Assembly: GCF_002979515.1 (NCBI RefSeq)
Contig: NZ_PCPA01000008.1
Span: 119,687 to 183,686, forward strand
Origin: Microbacterium sp. MYb54
GTDB taxonomy: Bacteria > Actinomycetota > Actinomycetes > Actinomycetales > Microbacteriaceae
Direction: 5' to 3'
Length of the DNA: 64,000 nt
Made by a program: the position numbers and the translations under genes. Below the pieces are notes generated by a model. That model had not been told where the DNA came from. It ran no database searches and saw nothing but the letters and a program-made list of their open reading frames with translations. This document shows positions 44,810-53,926 of the stretch, in pieces; position 1 is the first letter of the stretch; every line of letters begins with the position of its first letter.

Positions 44810-45199
44810 TCAGCCGGCGGCGGGCGGAGTCTGCTTCGATTCGGCCAGTTCGTCGACGACCAGTCCGCGCTGCTCGATGGTGCCGTTGCGATAGGCCTGC
44901 CGCCCGACCATGTGCGCCGAGAGCGGCGCGGTCGCGAACTGCATCAGCACGATGGGGGCGACCAGCACGAGGCCGAACAGGAAACCGCCGATCGAACGCT
45001 GCGACAGCGCTATCGCGATGCAGATGAGCAGCAGCCCGAGCACCTGCGGCTTGGTCGCCGCGTGCAGTCGGGAGGGCACATCGCGGAAGTGCAGCAGCCC
45101 GACCGCGGCTGAGAGGCACAGCAGCGCCCCGAGCAGGATGAGGATCAGGACCGCCACGTCGACGACGGCATCCGGGATCATGAGACCGAACACGTTCAT
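44810..45199 (-). CDS. mnhG: Na+/H+ antiporter subunit MrpG/MnhG
   Basis: 129 residues with three TM helices; GLLHFRDVPSRLHAATKPQVLG is the MnhG signature (landmarks FRDVPSRLHAA and KPQVLG). Last subunit of the Mrp complex, a multi-subunit proton/sodium antiporter related to complex I and acting in the membrane for pH and sodium homeostasis. The ATG overlaps the mnhF stop (ATGA). A charged C-terminal tail follows the last helix. Confidence 0.95.
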   Translation of the reverse strand: MNVFGLMIPDAVVDVAVLILILLGALLCLSAAVGLLHFRDVPSRLHAATKPQVLGLLLICIAIALSQRSIGGFLFGLVLVAPIVLMQFATAPLSAHMVGRQAYRNGTIEQRGLVVDELAESKQTPPAAG

Positions 45200-45465
45200 G
45201 GTGTCGTGTTGTCCCTTCTCGCGACGAACCGGGCGACGGAGATCGACCCGAACACCCCGATCGCCGCGATGATCAGGAGCACCGGGATGTTCCGAGTGTG
45301 ACCGTTGATCGCCATCTCGGCCCCGAGCACGCACATCACCTCGGTGAGGAGCACATCGGAGGCGACGGCGCGGTCGAGGATCGACGGCCCGCGCACGATG
45401 CGGATCAGGGTGAGGATCGCGGCGATGCCGAACACCACCATGATCAGCAGGAGCAGGATGTTCAT
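45196..45465 (-). CDS. mnhF: Na+/H+ antiporter subunit MrpF/MnhF
   Basis: 89 residues, three TM helices. RIVRGPSILDRAVASDVL is the diagnostic MnhF motif. Coupled by 4-nt overlaps to mnhE upstream and mnhG downstream. Confidence 0.95.
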   Translation of the reverse strand: MNILLLLIMVVFGIAAILTLIRIVRGPSILDRAVASDVLLTEVMCVLGAEMAINGHTRNIPVLLIIAAIGVFGSISVARFVARRDNTTP

Positions 45466-46052
45466 CGGGCACCGCCCTTCGTCGCGCCGAGGCCGGCCCG
45501 CTCGTCGGCTTTGAGGGCCCGATACTGAGCGGGGTCGCCGAGTGCGCGCACGACCCGACGCTCCCAGCGGAGCACCCCGGCGCGCTGCTCCTCGACGTCG
45601 GCGATGTTTCGAACCCCGATCACGTGCAGGTACAGGATGCGCCGGTCGCGATCTGTCTCCACGACCAGTGATCCGGGGATCAGCGACGAGACGACCGCGA
45701 CGTGCGTCATCACCAGGTCATCGGCATAGCGCAGCGGCACCGCGATGATCGCCGTGCCCGGCTGACGACGGAAGTCGAACACCTGCACCGTGACGGAGAG
45801 CGCTCCGCTGAGCACAGCGAACAGGAACTGCACCACGAAGAGCGCGGCGTACCAGAGGTTGATCCTGCCCGAGAGCGCAACGGTCGGCAGGCGGAAGACG
45901 CGGGTGACGAAGATCGCGACGACGAGACCGGTGAGGAAGGACAACACGGTGAACTGCGCCCACAGCAGCATCCAGAGCACGACGAGCCAGGCCAGGAACG
46001 GCAGCTGCACCCGGATGTCGCGCCAGAGGTGGCGTTTGAGGTCTCGGCCCAT
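45462..46052 (-). CDS. mnhE: Na+/H+ antiporter subunit MrpE/MnhE
   Basis: 196 residues: two to three N-terminal helices, then a cytosolic domain with SSLIPGSLVVETDRDRRILYLHVI, the MnhE core (landmarks LIPGSLVVE and LYLHVI). Starts one base inside the mnhD stop. Confidence 0.95.
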   Translation of the reverse strand: MGRDLKRHLWRDIRVQLPFLAWLVVLWMLLWAQFTVLSFLTGLVVAIFVTRVFRLPTVALSGRINLWYAALFVVQFLFAVLSGALSVTVQVFDFRRQPGTAIIAVPLRYADDLVMTHVAVVSSLIPGSLVVETDRDRRILYLHVIGVRNIADVEEQRAGVLRWERRVVRALGDPAQYRALKADERAGLGATKGGAR

Positions 46053-47602
46053 CAGCCCACCTCCTCTTCCAGCTGCACGAGGCTCACGGGCTGCAGCAGT
46101 GCGGCGCCGATGCGATCGCAGAGGGCATAGAGGGGGCCGGCGAAGATCGTCAGGGCGAGGGTGACAGCGACCATTCCGCCGGTCGCGACGGTCATGATCT
46201 TCGGGATGCGACGGCGCTCCTGCTGCTCGTCGGCCGCCGGTGCGTTGCCGAGGTACGAGATGCGACCCTCGGTCTCGGTGGAGTCCTCTTCCTCGCGCCA
46301 GAAGGCGAGGTTCCAGGCGCGCATCAGGGCGTAGAGAGTCAGCAACGAGGTCACGATGCCGCCGAAGATCAGCACGATCATGAGCGGTGTGCCGACGGAC
46401 GCCGCCGCCTCGAAGAGGGCGAACTTGCCGATGAAGCCTGAGAAGGGCGGCAGACCGCCGAGGTTGATCGCCGGCACGAAGTAGAGGATCGCGATGACGG
46501 GCGCGACCTTCAGCAGTCCCTTGACGCGCAGGATCGACGTGCTTCCCGCTCGACGTTCCACGAGCCCGACCGCGAGGAACAGTGTCGTCTGCACGACGAT
46601 GTGGTGCACGATGTAGTACACCGTCGCGCCGATCGCCGCCGGCGTCGCTATCGCGAGGCCGAAGATCATGTAGCCGACGTGGCTCACCAGCGTGAACGAG
46701 AGGATTCGTTTGAGCTCGGCCTGCGCGACTGCGCCGAGCACCCCGACGATCATGGTCGCGAGCGCGATGATCAGCAGCAGGGTGTCGATGCTGTTCGAGG
46801 CGAAGAGCTGCGTCTCGGTGCGGATCAGCGCGTAGACGCCGACCTTCGTCAGCAAGCCGGCGAACACGGCCGTGACCGGAGCCGGCGCGGTGGGGTACGA
46901 GTCAGGCAGCCAGAAAGACACCGGGAAGATGGCCGCCTTGATGCCGAAGGCCACCACGAGCATCAGGTGCAGAACCAGCTGCGTCTCCTGCGGGAGCTCC
47001 GACATCCGCTCGGCGATCTGAGCCATGTTGACCGTGCCGAGCGCGCCGTAGATCATCGCGATCGAGGCGAGGAACAGGATCGACGAGACCAGCGAGACGA
47101 CGATGTAGACCGCGCCTGTGCGGATGCGGGACTCGGTGCTGCCGAGCGTGATGAGCACGTACGAGGCGACGAGCAGGATCTCGAATCCGACGTACAGGTT
47201 GAAGAGATCGCCGGCGATGAAGGCGTTGAAGATGCCCGCCGCGAGGATCAGATACGAGGGGTTGAAGATCGAGATGGGTGTCTCGTCGGTGCCGTCGGCT
47301 GCGCCCTGGCCGATCGAGAAGAGCAGGACGGCGAGCAGCACGATGCTGGAGATGAGCACCAGGAGGGCTGCGAGCCTGTCGACGTAGAGCACGATGCCGA
47401 AAGGCACCGGCCAGCCGCCGACCGAGACGGCGAGCGGTGCGCCGGAGTCGACCACGACCAGGAGCACGGCGGCGATCACCGAGACGGCGGCGAGCGTGGC
47501 CACGGTGACGACGACCTGGAGGCGCGCGTTGCGGCCGAAGACGAGGGTGATCGCGGCCCCGAGAAGGGGGAGTCCGACGAGGAGCGGGACGAGGGCGGTC
47601 AT
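46052..47602 (-). CDS. mnhD: Na+/H+ antiporter subunit MrpD/MnhD (NuoN/NuoL-like)
   Basis: 516 residues, about 14 helices, proton-conducting-membrane-transporter family. FNLYVGFEILLVASY, PVSFWLPDSYPTAPAPVTAVFAG and LKRILSFTLVSHVGYM are the conserved segments (each seen as shorter landmarks FWLPDSYPTAPAPV and LSFTLVSHVGYM) with the key charged residues in TM5, TM7 and TM8. Central ion-translocating subunit of Mrp. Overlaps mnhC by 4 nt. Confidence 0.96.
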   Translation of the reverse strand: MTALVPLLVGLPLLGAAITLVFGRNARLQVVVTVATLAAVSVIAAVLLVVVDSGAPLAVSVGGWPVPFGIVLYVDRLAALLVLISSIVLLAVLLFSIGQGAADGTDETPISIFNPSYLILAAGIFNAFIAGDLFNLYVGFEILLVASYVLITLGSTESRIRTGAVYIVVSLVSSILFLASIAMIYGALGTVNMAQIAERMSELPQETQLVLHLMLVVAFGIKAAIFPVSFWLPDSYPTAPAPVTAVFAGLLTKVGVYALIRTETQLFASNSIDTLLLIIALATMIVGVLGAVAQAELKRILSFTLVSHVGYMIFGLAIATPAAIGATVYYIVHHIVVQTTLFLAVGLVERRAGSTSILRVKGLLKVAPVIAILYFVPAINLGGLPPFSGFIGKFALFEAAASVGTPLMIVLIFGGIVTSLLTLYALMRAWNLAFWREEEDSTETEGRISYLGNAPAADEQQERRRIPKIMTVATGGMVAVTLALTIFAGPLYALCDRIGAALLQPVSLVQLEEEVG

Positions 47603-48198
47603 GGCCTGTCCTCCTCGTTCTGATCGCGGTCGTGGGATTCGTCTGGGCTCGGTTCACGGCCCTCGTCTGAGGACTCGGAGTGTTCGCTCCCCCAACCGGT
47701 CGGTGCGTCGAATGGCGCATCGTCGTGGATGGAGGGGTGATCGCGCATGTGGAGCACGGTGATCGGAGCCGTCTGCACCCCGACGAAGTCGGTCGTGGCG
47801 TCGTCGTCGTCCGTCTCGGACTCGTCGTCCATGAGGTCTTCGTCGGCGTCGGTGCGCTCGCGGAGCGCGATGTCGGCTTCGTCGTCCTCGACGGTGTCGG
47901 CCTGGCCGAGCTGCCAGGAGCGGTAGATCAACGCGAGGAGGAACGCCGAGACGGCGAACGTGATCACGATGGCGGTGAGCGTGAGCGCCTGCGGGAGCGG
48001 GTCGCTCATCTCACCCTCCGTGCCGAAGAAGGGAGCGTTGCCCGGAACACCCATCACGATCAGCAGCAGCAGGTTGGTCGCGTTGCCGAGCAGCAGGAAG
48101 CCGATCAGCACGCGGGTGAGGCTGCGCTCGAGCATCGCGTACACACCGCACGCGAAGAGGATCGCCATGATGACGATGAGGGTGAGGGAGACGTCCAT
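47599..48198 (-). CDS. mnhC: Na+/H+ antiporter subunit MrpC/MnhC (NuoK-like) with long acidic tail
   Basis: 199 residues. The first 105 residues are a normal three-helix MnhC (LLGNATNLLLLIVMG, LPQALTLTAIVITFAVSAF landmarks ALTLTAIVI). The last 95 residues are an Asp/Glu-rich cytosolic extension (for example DESETDDDDATTD) absent from typical 110-125-residue subunits. It overlaps mnhD by 4 nt and touches mnhA. Confidence 0.94.
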   Translation of the reverse strand: MDVSLTLIVIMAILFACGVYAMLERSLTRVLIGFLLLGNATNLLLLIVMGVPGNAPFFGTEGEMSDPLPQALTLTAIVITFAVSAFLLALIYRSWQLGQADTVEDDEADIALRERTDADEDLMDDESETDDDDATTDFVGVQTAPITVLHMRDHPSIHDDAPFDAPTGWGSEHSESSDEGREPSPDESHDRDQNEEDRP

Positions 48199-51167
48199 CA
48201 GCCGTCCCTCCCGCCCCGGGAGAGGAAGCCCTCAGGTCCCGGCGTCGTACGCAGCGCGGCCTGGCGGTCGACCTCGGCGCCGAGGCTCCGCAGCACGTCG
48301 AGGACGAGCCCGATCACGACGAGGTACACGCCCACGTCGAAGATGGTGGAGGTGACGAACTCCATGTGTCCGATGCCGGGGATCTCCCACTCCCAGAACG
48401 TGCTGGTCAGCGGTGCGAGCCCGAAGAACAGGGGGACGACCGCGGTGCCGACGGCGAGGATGAGCCCGGTGCCGAGCAGTCGACCCGCGTCGGTCGGTGC
48501 TGCCGCACCCAGTTCCCAGCGACCGCCGGCGATGTAACGCATCACCAGCGCCATTCCGGCGACGAGTCCACCGGCGAAGCCTCCGCCTGGGAGGTTGTGG
48601 CCGGCGAACAGCAGGAAGATCGAGACGACGATGATCGTGTGGAACAGGACGCGGACGATCACCTCGAGCAGGATCGACCTGTTCTCCGGTTTCATCTTCT
48701 GTCCGCCGACGAGCCAGGCACGCGGGCTGCTCTCGTTCTCGGAGGTCTGGAACCGGATGCCCTCGGTGGTCTCGACGAGTGGGCGACTGCGGGCAGCCCG
48801 GCGGGTGGCACGCGGAAGGTTCTTCGTGGCCGCGAGCAGGTCTGCGCGATGCGTGACGAACACGAGGGAGGCCACACCGGTCGCCGCGAGCACGAGCACC
48901 GAGAGTTCGCCCATCGTGTCCCAGCCGCGAAGATCGACCAGCGCCACGTTGACGACGTTCTTGCCGTGGCCGATCTCGTAGGCGAGCTTCGGGAACGCCT
49001 CGGAGATCGGATCGGCGACGCGGGACTGGGTGGCGACGACGGCGACGAAAGCCATCGTGACTCCCACGCCGATCGCGAGCAGCGCGCGCGGAATGCGGCC
49101 GACCGAGGCGTTGTGCTCGCCCATCCGGGCGGGTAGCCGCCGCAGCACGAGCGCGAACGTGACCATCGTGACCGTCTCGACCAGGATCTGCGTCAGGGCG
49201 AGGTCGGGTGCACCGCTCGTCGCGAATAGCACGACCATCCCGAGCCCGGTGACCGAGACCAGCACGACACCTGTATAGCGCTTCTGCGCGCGGACGGCGA
49301 AGATTCCGGCGACAGCCATGATCGGTGCGACGACGATCTGGGCAGGGGTGTGCCACAGGGACAGGTTGTAGCGATCGATGTCGCTCCCGATCAGGGCCGT
49401 GACCTCGGCCGCCACGAAGACCACGAAGATGGTGCCGACGTAGACCGGGAGAGAGCCTCGCTGCGTGAGTGTGGTGCTGAGCACCGAGAGACGGTCGACG
49501 CCGCGCATGACGAAGTAGTACACGTCGGCAGCGGTGAATCGCAGGAGCCGGGCCTTGCGGTCCCACCCGGTCCTGCGGGTGAGCAGGAAGAGCCCGATGC
49601 CCAGCAGGATCGACAGGATCGAGATGCCCAGTGCGGGTTCGAAGCCGTGCCAGAGCGCAAGGTGGCCCGGGCCTTCGACGGCTTCACCCGCGTGGTCGAG
49701 TCCTGGCGTCGCGGTGAGCGCGTATCCCTGCAGAGCCGTGTCGAGCGCTGGAGCTCCGATGCCCGCGGCGAGCGTCACCCCGGCGAGGATGATCGGCGCG
49801 GAGAGGAAGCCGACCGGCGGATCGGGCCATGCGGTGTCCGGCAGCTGCTGACCCTGTTCGTCGCGCTTCTTCCAGAAGGCACCCCAGAGGAAGCGCACCC
49901 CATATGCCGCAGTGAGCATAGACCCGAGGACGATTCCGATGAGTGCGACCAGCCCCCAGGCCGAACCGCCTTGAGCATCATCGAGCAGGGCCGTGAGCGT
50001 TGATTCCTTGGCGACGAATCCGATGGTCGGCGCGATTCCGGCCATGGATGCGACCGAGATGAACGCGGCAGTCGCCATGACAGGCGCCTGCCTGCCGACG
50101 CCGGAGAGCTCGTTGATGTCACGGGTGGACAGCTGACGGTCGATGACTCCCACGATCAGGAACAGCGCCGACTTGAACAGCGCATGCCCGATGACCAGGG
50201 CGAGACCGGCGAGAGCCGTCGCCTGCGTGCCGTAGCCGACGACGATCGCGAAGAAGCCGAGCTGACTCACGGTGCCGAAGGCGAGGATGCGCTTGAGGTC
50301 GGTCTCGCGGAGGGCTTGGATGCCGCCGAGCAGCATGGTCACGATGCCGAGGGTGATGACGATCGGCCGCCAGGGTGCACTGAACGCGAAGATCGGCGCG
50401 AAGCGGGCGATGAGGTAGATACCCGCCTTCACCATCGCGGCCGCGTGCAGATACGCACTGACCGGAGTCGGGGCGGCCATCGCACCGGGGAGCCAGAAGT
50501 GGAAGGGGAAGAGGGCCGACTTGCTGATGGCACCGATCAGGAGCATCACGATCGCGGCGTCCACCAGCGGTCCGGTGGGTGCGATCTCGAGGATCTCACG
50601 GATGCTCGAGGTGCCGGTGTCCACGACCAGGAGGACCACGCCGACGAACATGACGAGGCCGCCGAGAGTCGTCACGAGCAGGGCCTGCAGCGCCGCACGA
50701 CGGCTGGCCGCACGACGGCGGTAGTGGCCGATCAGGAGGTACGAGAGGATGCTCGTCACCTCCCAGAACATGACGAGCATCACGAGGTCGTCGGTCAGGA
50801 CGAGGCCGTACATCGCACCGGCGAAGCCCAGCAGCACGCCGGCGAACTGTCCGACTCCGGCCGAGTCCTCGTAGAAGTACCAGCGGCAGTAGAGGAGCAC
50901 GAGGGCGCCGACGCCGGTGACGATGAGCGTGAGCACCCAGCCGAGCACGTCCATGTTCATGGACAGGTTGAGCCCGAGCTGCGGAATCCACTCCACCGAC
51001 TCGAAGGGCACCGGGCCGTCGAGGACCTGCGGCGTCATGACGAGCGCATGCACGAAAGCGGCTGCCGGTACGAGGGCCGCGATCGCGAATGCCTGAGCCC
51101 CGAGCCAGCGCACCAGAACGGGCATCAACAGCGACCCGAGGAGGAACACAGCGAGGAGCATCAGCAT
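48198..51167 (-). CDS. mnhA: Fused Na+/H+ antiporter subunits MrpA and MrpB
   Basis: 989 residues. The N-terminal ~780 residues form MrpA (NuoL-like, GHALFKSALFLIVGVIDR, FHFWLPGAMAAPTPVSAYLHAA landmarks HFWLPGAMAAPTPVSAYLH), and after a basic linker the C-terminal ~140 residues form MrpB (FAGHNLPGGGFAGGLVAG). MrpAB fusion is usual in group-2 Mrp systems. First gene of the operon A(B)-C-D-E-F-G. The ATG at 51167 has GGGAG 9 nt upstream; a leader of about 55 nt is expected from the -10 at 51229. Confidence 0.96.
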   Translation of the reverse strand: MLMLLAVFLLGSLLMPVLVRWLGAQAFAIAALVPAAAFVHALVMTPQVLDGPVPFESVEWIPQLGLNLSMNMDVLGWVLTLIVTGVGALVLLYCRWYFYEDSAGVGQFAGVLLGFAGAMYGLVLTDDLVMLVMFWEVTSILSYLLIGHYRRRAASRRAALQALLVTTLGGLVMFVGVVLLVVDTGTSSIREILEIAPTGPLVDAAIVMLLIGAISKSALFPFHFWLPGAMAAPTPVSAYLHAAAMVKAGIYLIARFAPIFAFSAPWRPIVITLGIVTMLLGGIQALRETDLKRILAFGTVSQLGFFAIVVGYGTQATALAGLALVIGHALFKSALFLIVGVIDRQLSTRDINELSGVGRQAPVMATAAFISVASMAGIAPTIGFVAKESTLTALLDDAQGGSAWGLVALIGIVLGSMLTAAYGVRFLWGAFWKKRDEQGQQLPDTAWPDPPVGFLSAPIILAGVTLAAGIGAPALDTALQGYALTATPGLDHAGEAVEGPGHLALWHGFEPALGISILSILLGIGLFLLTRRTGWDRKARLLRFTAADVYYFVMRGVDRLSVLSTTLTQRGSLPVYVGTIFVVFVAAEVTALIGSDIDRYNLSLWHTPAQIVVAPIMAVAGIFAVRAQKRYTGVVLVSVTGLGMVVLFATSGAPDLALTQILVETVTMVTFALVLRRLPARMGEHNASVGRIPRALLAIGVGVTMAFVAVVATQSRVADPISEAFPKLAYEIGHGKNVVNVALVDLRGWDTMGELSVLVLAATGVASLVFVTHRADLLAATKNLPRATRRAARSRPLVETTEGIRFQTSENESSPRAWLVGGQKMKPENRSILLEVIVRVLFHTIIVVSIFLLFAGHNLPGGGFAGGLVAGMALVMRYIAGGRWELGAAAPTDAGRLLGTGLILAVGTAVVPLFFGLAPLTSTFWEWEIPGIGHMEFVTSTIFDVGVYLVVIGLVLDVLRSLGAEVDRQAALRTTPGPEGFLSRGGRDG

Positions 51168-51228
51168 ATACGCGGCTCCCTCGGGGGTCGTCGGCCTTGC
51201 GGCTCAGGCGGGGGGTGTCCCTTTCAGT

Positions 51229-51234
51229 TTACCG
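51229..51234 (-). promoter_or_regulatory. -10 box of the mrp operon
   Basis: On the minus strand TAAACT (51234-51229), about 60 nt before the mnhA start, followed by a G-rich leader. Only 28 bp separate it from the palindrome at 51262, so a protein bound there could affect both divergent genes. Confidence 0.5.
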
Positions 51235-51261
51235 GGGCGAGAAGGTCCCGAGGTTCGCAGT

Positions 51262-51277
51262 TTGCACGATCGTGCAA
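51262..51277. promoter_or_regulatory. Perfect 16-bp palindrome, candidate operator
   Basis: TTGCACGATCGTGCAA is self-complementary over all 16 bases and lies 10 bp before the ATG at 51288, in the divergent region with the mrp operon. Confidence 0.6.
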
Positions 51278-51287
51278 GAGTGGTCGC

Positions 51288-52787
51288 ATGCGGCGGGTGT
51301 GGGTGCGGGAGCTGGCCGGGTGGATCGGATCCCTCGCGCTCGCTCTGATCACGACCGCGCAGGTCGCCTCATCCGACCGCTCAGAGCTGCTGTTCCGCGA
51401 CGGAGATTCCCTGATCGTGGCCATGTTCGCGAGGTCGGTCGTCTCGGGCCAGCCGTTGGATTGGGCGATGTCGAGCGTGCTGTTCGTGCCCGAGTCCGCG
51501 ACCTTCGCCCTGCTCGTTCTCCTTCTACCCTTCGGCGTGAACGGCCTGCTCGCGATAAATGCCGTTCTCAACATGATCGCCCTCTACGGAGCGATCCGCG
51601 TCGTCGCGGGCCGCCGGCGCGAGGGCACGGCACCGGTGACGTGGTCGCTCCTGGGGCTCGCTGCCTTCTGCGTCCTCGCCATGACCGACCTGTCGGGCTC
51701 GCGCGATGCCCTCGATCTCGCCTCGCTGCAGTCGACGACGACGTACTACTCGGCCACGGTGGTCGCCGTCGTGCTGTCGGTCGGACTGGTACGCCGGGTG
51801 ATGGACCGCGAATCAGGCGGTGTCGGACTTCTCCTCGCCCTCGGGGCCACGGCGGCTGTGTCGACCCTGTCGAACCCGCTCTACGCGGTGTGGGCGGTGG
51901 TCCCGATCACGCTCCTCCTCGCCGTGATGGCCATCCGATCTCCGCAGAGGGTCCGGATGGCGATGCTCCTGGCCGTGCTTCTGGTCGGCACCGCACTCGG
52001 CTTCCTCGGACGCATTCCGCTTCGGGCATGGATCGCCAACACCGGCGCCGGCTACGTTCAGCCCGAGCTGTGGAACGAGTCGCTGGGGTACTACGCAGGC
52101 TTGTTCACCGACCGGATCTCGACTCCGGCCGGAGTTCTCGGCGCCCTGATCGTCGTCGCTCTCATCGTGCTCGCGGTCTTGCGCACCGCGCGCGCCGGCG
52201 ACGCAGGAACCCGGTTCGTCGCGGCCGTCGCCTGGCTCACGCCGGCGCTCGTCCTGATCGGCGCGATCGCACTCGGCACGCATGCGGCCCGCTACCTCCA
52301 GCCCCTCGCGTTCGCGCCCGTGCTCGCGCTCGTCGCTCTGCCGCGCTCCTGGCGGATGCCCTTCCGCGTGGAGTCCCTCCTCGCCGCGGCTGCTGCCGCT
52401 GTGCTCGTGGTCGGCGGAGTGCTGAGTGTTCCGCGACTCGCCGCCGCGAGCGAGGAAGCCGATCCCGATCTGGTCTGCGTCACCGATTGGGTGAATGCCT
52501 CAGGCCGCACCGGTGCCGGTCAGTTCTGGACCGTGCGCCTGCCCAAGCTGCATCTCGACGATCCCGCCCATCTCGTCCAGGTCGATCATGAGCTCAACGG
52601 ATACGCCTGGCTGGTGAACCGGCGGGACTTCGACGTCGGCGAGGTGTCGTTCCTCGTGGAAGACGCGCAGACGGTGCCATGGGCCCTCCCCGAACCGGCC
52701 ATCCCCGATGAGGTGGTCGACTGCGGCCGCTACCGCATCCTCGATTTCGGCGACACCGCGCTGCCGATCGGCCCCGAGCGGAGCTGA
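51288..52787 (+). CDS. Polytopic membrane protein, glycosyltransferase-C-like topology, function unknown
   Basis: 499 residues with 10-11 helices and a C-terminal ~110-residue extracytoplasmic domain containing two cysteines. TM1 is followed by a loop with FRDGDSLIVAMFARSV, where the early Asp-containing loop recalls GT-C mannosyltransferase-type proteins, but no diagnostic motif is certain. The ATG at 51288 follows the palindrome closely; no good ribosome-binding site is present. Divergent from the mrp operon and convergent with the LacI gene. Probably an envelope protein; assigned only at topology level. Confidence 0.75.
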   Translation: MRRVWVRELAGWIGSLALALITTAQVASSDRSELLFRDGDSLIVAMFARSVVSGQPLDWAMSSVLFVPESATFALLVLLLPFGVNGLLAINAVLNMIALYGAIRVVAGRRREGTAPVTWSLLGLAAFCVLAMTDLSGSRDALDLASLQSTTTYYSATVVAVVLSVGLVRRVMDRESGGVGLLLALGATAAVSTLSNPLYAVWAVVPITLLLAVMAIRSPQRVRMAMLLAVLLVGTALGFLGRIPLRAWIANTGAGYVQPELWNESLGYYAGLFTDRISTPAGVLGALIVVALIVLAVLRTARAGDAGTRFVAAVAWLTPALVLIGAIALGTHAARYLQPLAFAPVLALVALPRSWRMPFRVESLLAAAAAAVLVVGGVLSVPRLAAASEEADPDLVCVTDWVNASGRTGAGQFWTVRLPKLHLDDPAHLVQVDHELNGYAWLVNRRDFDVGEVSFLVEDAQTVPWALPEPAIPDEVVDCGRYRILDFGDTALPIGPERS

Positions 52788-52804
52788 CCGTCGCGATGCG
52801 CCCG

Positions 52805-53866
52805 TCAGCGCGGCGCGGGTCCGGTCGTCGTGCCGGCGCGGAACACACAGGTGAGGTGCTGCGTCACTCCGGGCTCACCCCCGAGCATGCGGGCGACCTG
52901 CTCCCCCGCTGCGCGCCCCTTCTCGACGGCCGGCTGCACACTCGTGGTGAGCGCGAGATCGCCGAGGCCGTCGAGCGGGATCCCGTCGAATCCGGCGACC
53001 GAGAGATCTTCCGGCACCCGCAGACCCAGCTCCTCCGCGGCGCGGATCACTCCGACCGCGAGCAGATCGCTCTGCGCGAGCACGGCCGTGGGCCGCGTTG
53101 CGGTATCTGCGAGCAGCATCCGCCCCACCAGGACTCCTTCGTCGATGAGACTGCCGGACGCCGAGATGGCCGGGGCGTCCGGGAACACCTGCCGCATGCC
53201 CTCGAGACGATGGACCGTGACGTCGACGGTCGCGTTCGCGATCCGTTCCGGCGTGACCGGCGCACGTTCCCGGTCGCTGTCGAGCGGGAGCGTGACGAGT
53301 GCGACGTCGTGGTGACCGAGGTCGCGGACGTGACGGGCGACGTCGGCGGAGGCGGCGACGTTGTCCAGTGTGATGCGCGGGATCTCCTCACCGGCATCTC
53401 CTTCGATCACGACGACCGGAAGGCCACGGCCGACGACCACCTCGAGTGAGGCTCTGGTGCGTCCGGAGCAACCGATCAGCACGAACGCGTCGACGGGGGC
53501 GTGGGTGATCGCCGCGCCCTCCTCCCCCGGTTCATCGCGCATGAGGAGGATGCCGGCGCTGAGATCTGCGAGTCCGTCAGTGAGCCCGTCCATCATGGCC
53601 GTGGTGACCGGATCGAGGAAGGCCGCGCGCAGGTGCCCCTCGAGAACCACCGCGACGATGCCGCTGCGCCCTCGGCGCAGGGATGCCGCGCGCGGGTCCG
53701 GTCCGGCGTAGCCGAGTTCGGCCGCGGCAGCGAGCACGCGCTCCCGTGTGGCTGCTGCCACGTTCGCCTTGCCGCTGAAGACGACCGAGGCGGTGGACGT
53801 GGCCACGCCCGCCTCGCGTGCGACGTCGGCGATCGTGGGCCGACGCGGCGTCTCCTGACTGCTCAT
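52805..53866 (-). CDS. LacI-family regulator
   Basis: 353 residues. The N-terminal HTH and hinge read TIADVAREAGVATSTASVVFSG then RVLAAAAELGY, followed by a periplasmic-binding-like sugar-sensing domain ending in VAGFDGIPL. Start ATG at 53866, 6 nt after a -10-like TATCCT on the minus strand (53878-53873), so probably leaderless. Divergent from an MFS transporter with a palindromic operator between them; it very likely represses that transporter and itself. Confidence 0.95.
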   Translation of the reverse strand: MSSQETPRRPTIADVAREAGVATSTASVVFSGKANVAAATRERVLAAAAELGYAGPDPRAASLRRGRSGIVAVVLEGHLRAAFLDPVTTAMMDGLTDGLADLSAGILLMRDEPGEEGAAITHAPVDAFVLIGCSGRTRASLEVVVGRGLPVVVIEGDAGEEIPRITLDNVAASADVARHVRDLGHHDVALVTLPLDSDRERAPVTPERIANATVDVTVHRLEGMRQVFPDAPAISASGSLIDEGVLVGRMLLADTATRPTAVLAQSDLLAVGVIRAAEELGLRVPEDLSVAGFDGIPLDGLGDLALTTSVQPAVEKGRAAGEQVARMLGGEPGVTQHLTCVFRAGTTTGPAPR

Positions 53867-53872
53867 ACTTCG

Positions 53873-53878
53873 AGGATA
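53873..53878 (-). promoter_or_regulatory. -10 box, leaderless promoter of the LacI-type gene
   Basis: TATCCT on the minus strand, then 6 nt, then the ATG at 53866. Confidence 0.5.
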
Positions 53879-53899
53879 GCTCCCCTCGCTTCCCTTGGG

Positions 53900-53913
53900 T
53901 CGAATCGATTCGA
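53900..53913. promoter_or_regulatory. LacI-family operator
   Basis: TCGAATCGATTCGA is a perfect 14-bp palindrome with the AATCGATT core seen at many LacI-family sites. It abuts the -10 box (TAGGCT, 53914-53919) of the MFS gene, so binding would block it. Confidence 0.8.
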
Positions 53914-53919
53914 TAGGCT
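53914..53919 (+). promoter_or_regulatory. -10 box, leaderless promoter of the MFS gene
   Basis: TAGGCT then 7 nt then ATG at 53927; directly adjoins the LacI-type operator. Confidence 0.55.
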
Positions 53920-53926
53920 GTCCGGC

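Noticed and set aside
44199..45119. 306-codon minus-strand frame covering the DUF559 5' end and mnhG
   Set aside because: It overlaps two better-supported genes in other frames and shows no domain.
50184..51287. N-terminal extension of the membrane protein gene at 51288 by 368 codons
   Set aside because: The extension runs antisense through mnhA; the true start follows the palindrome at 51262.
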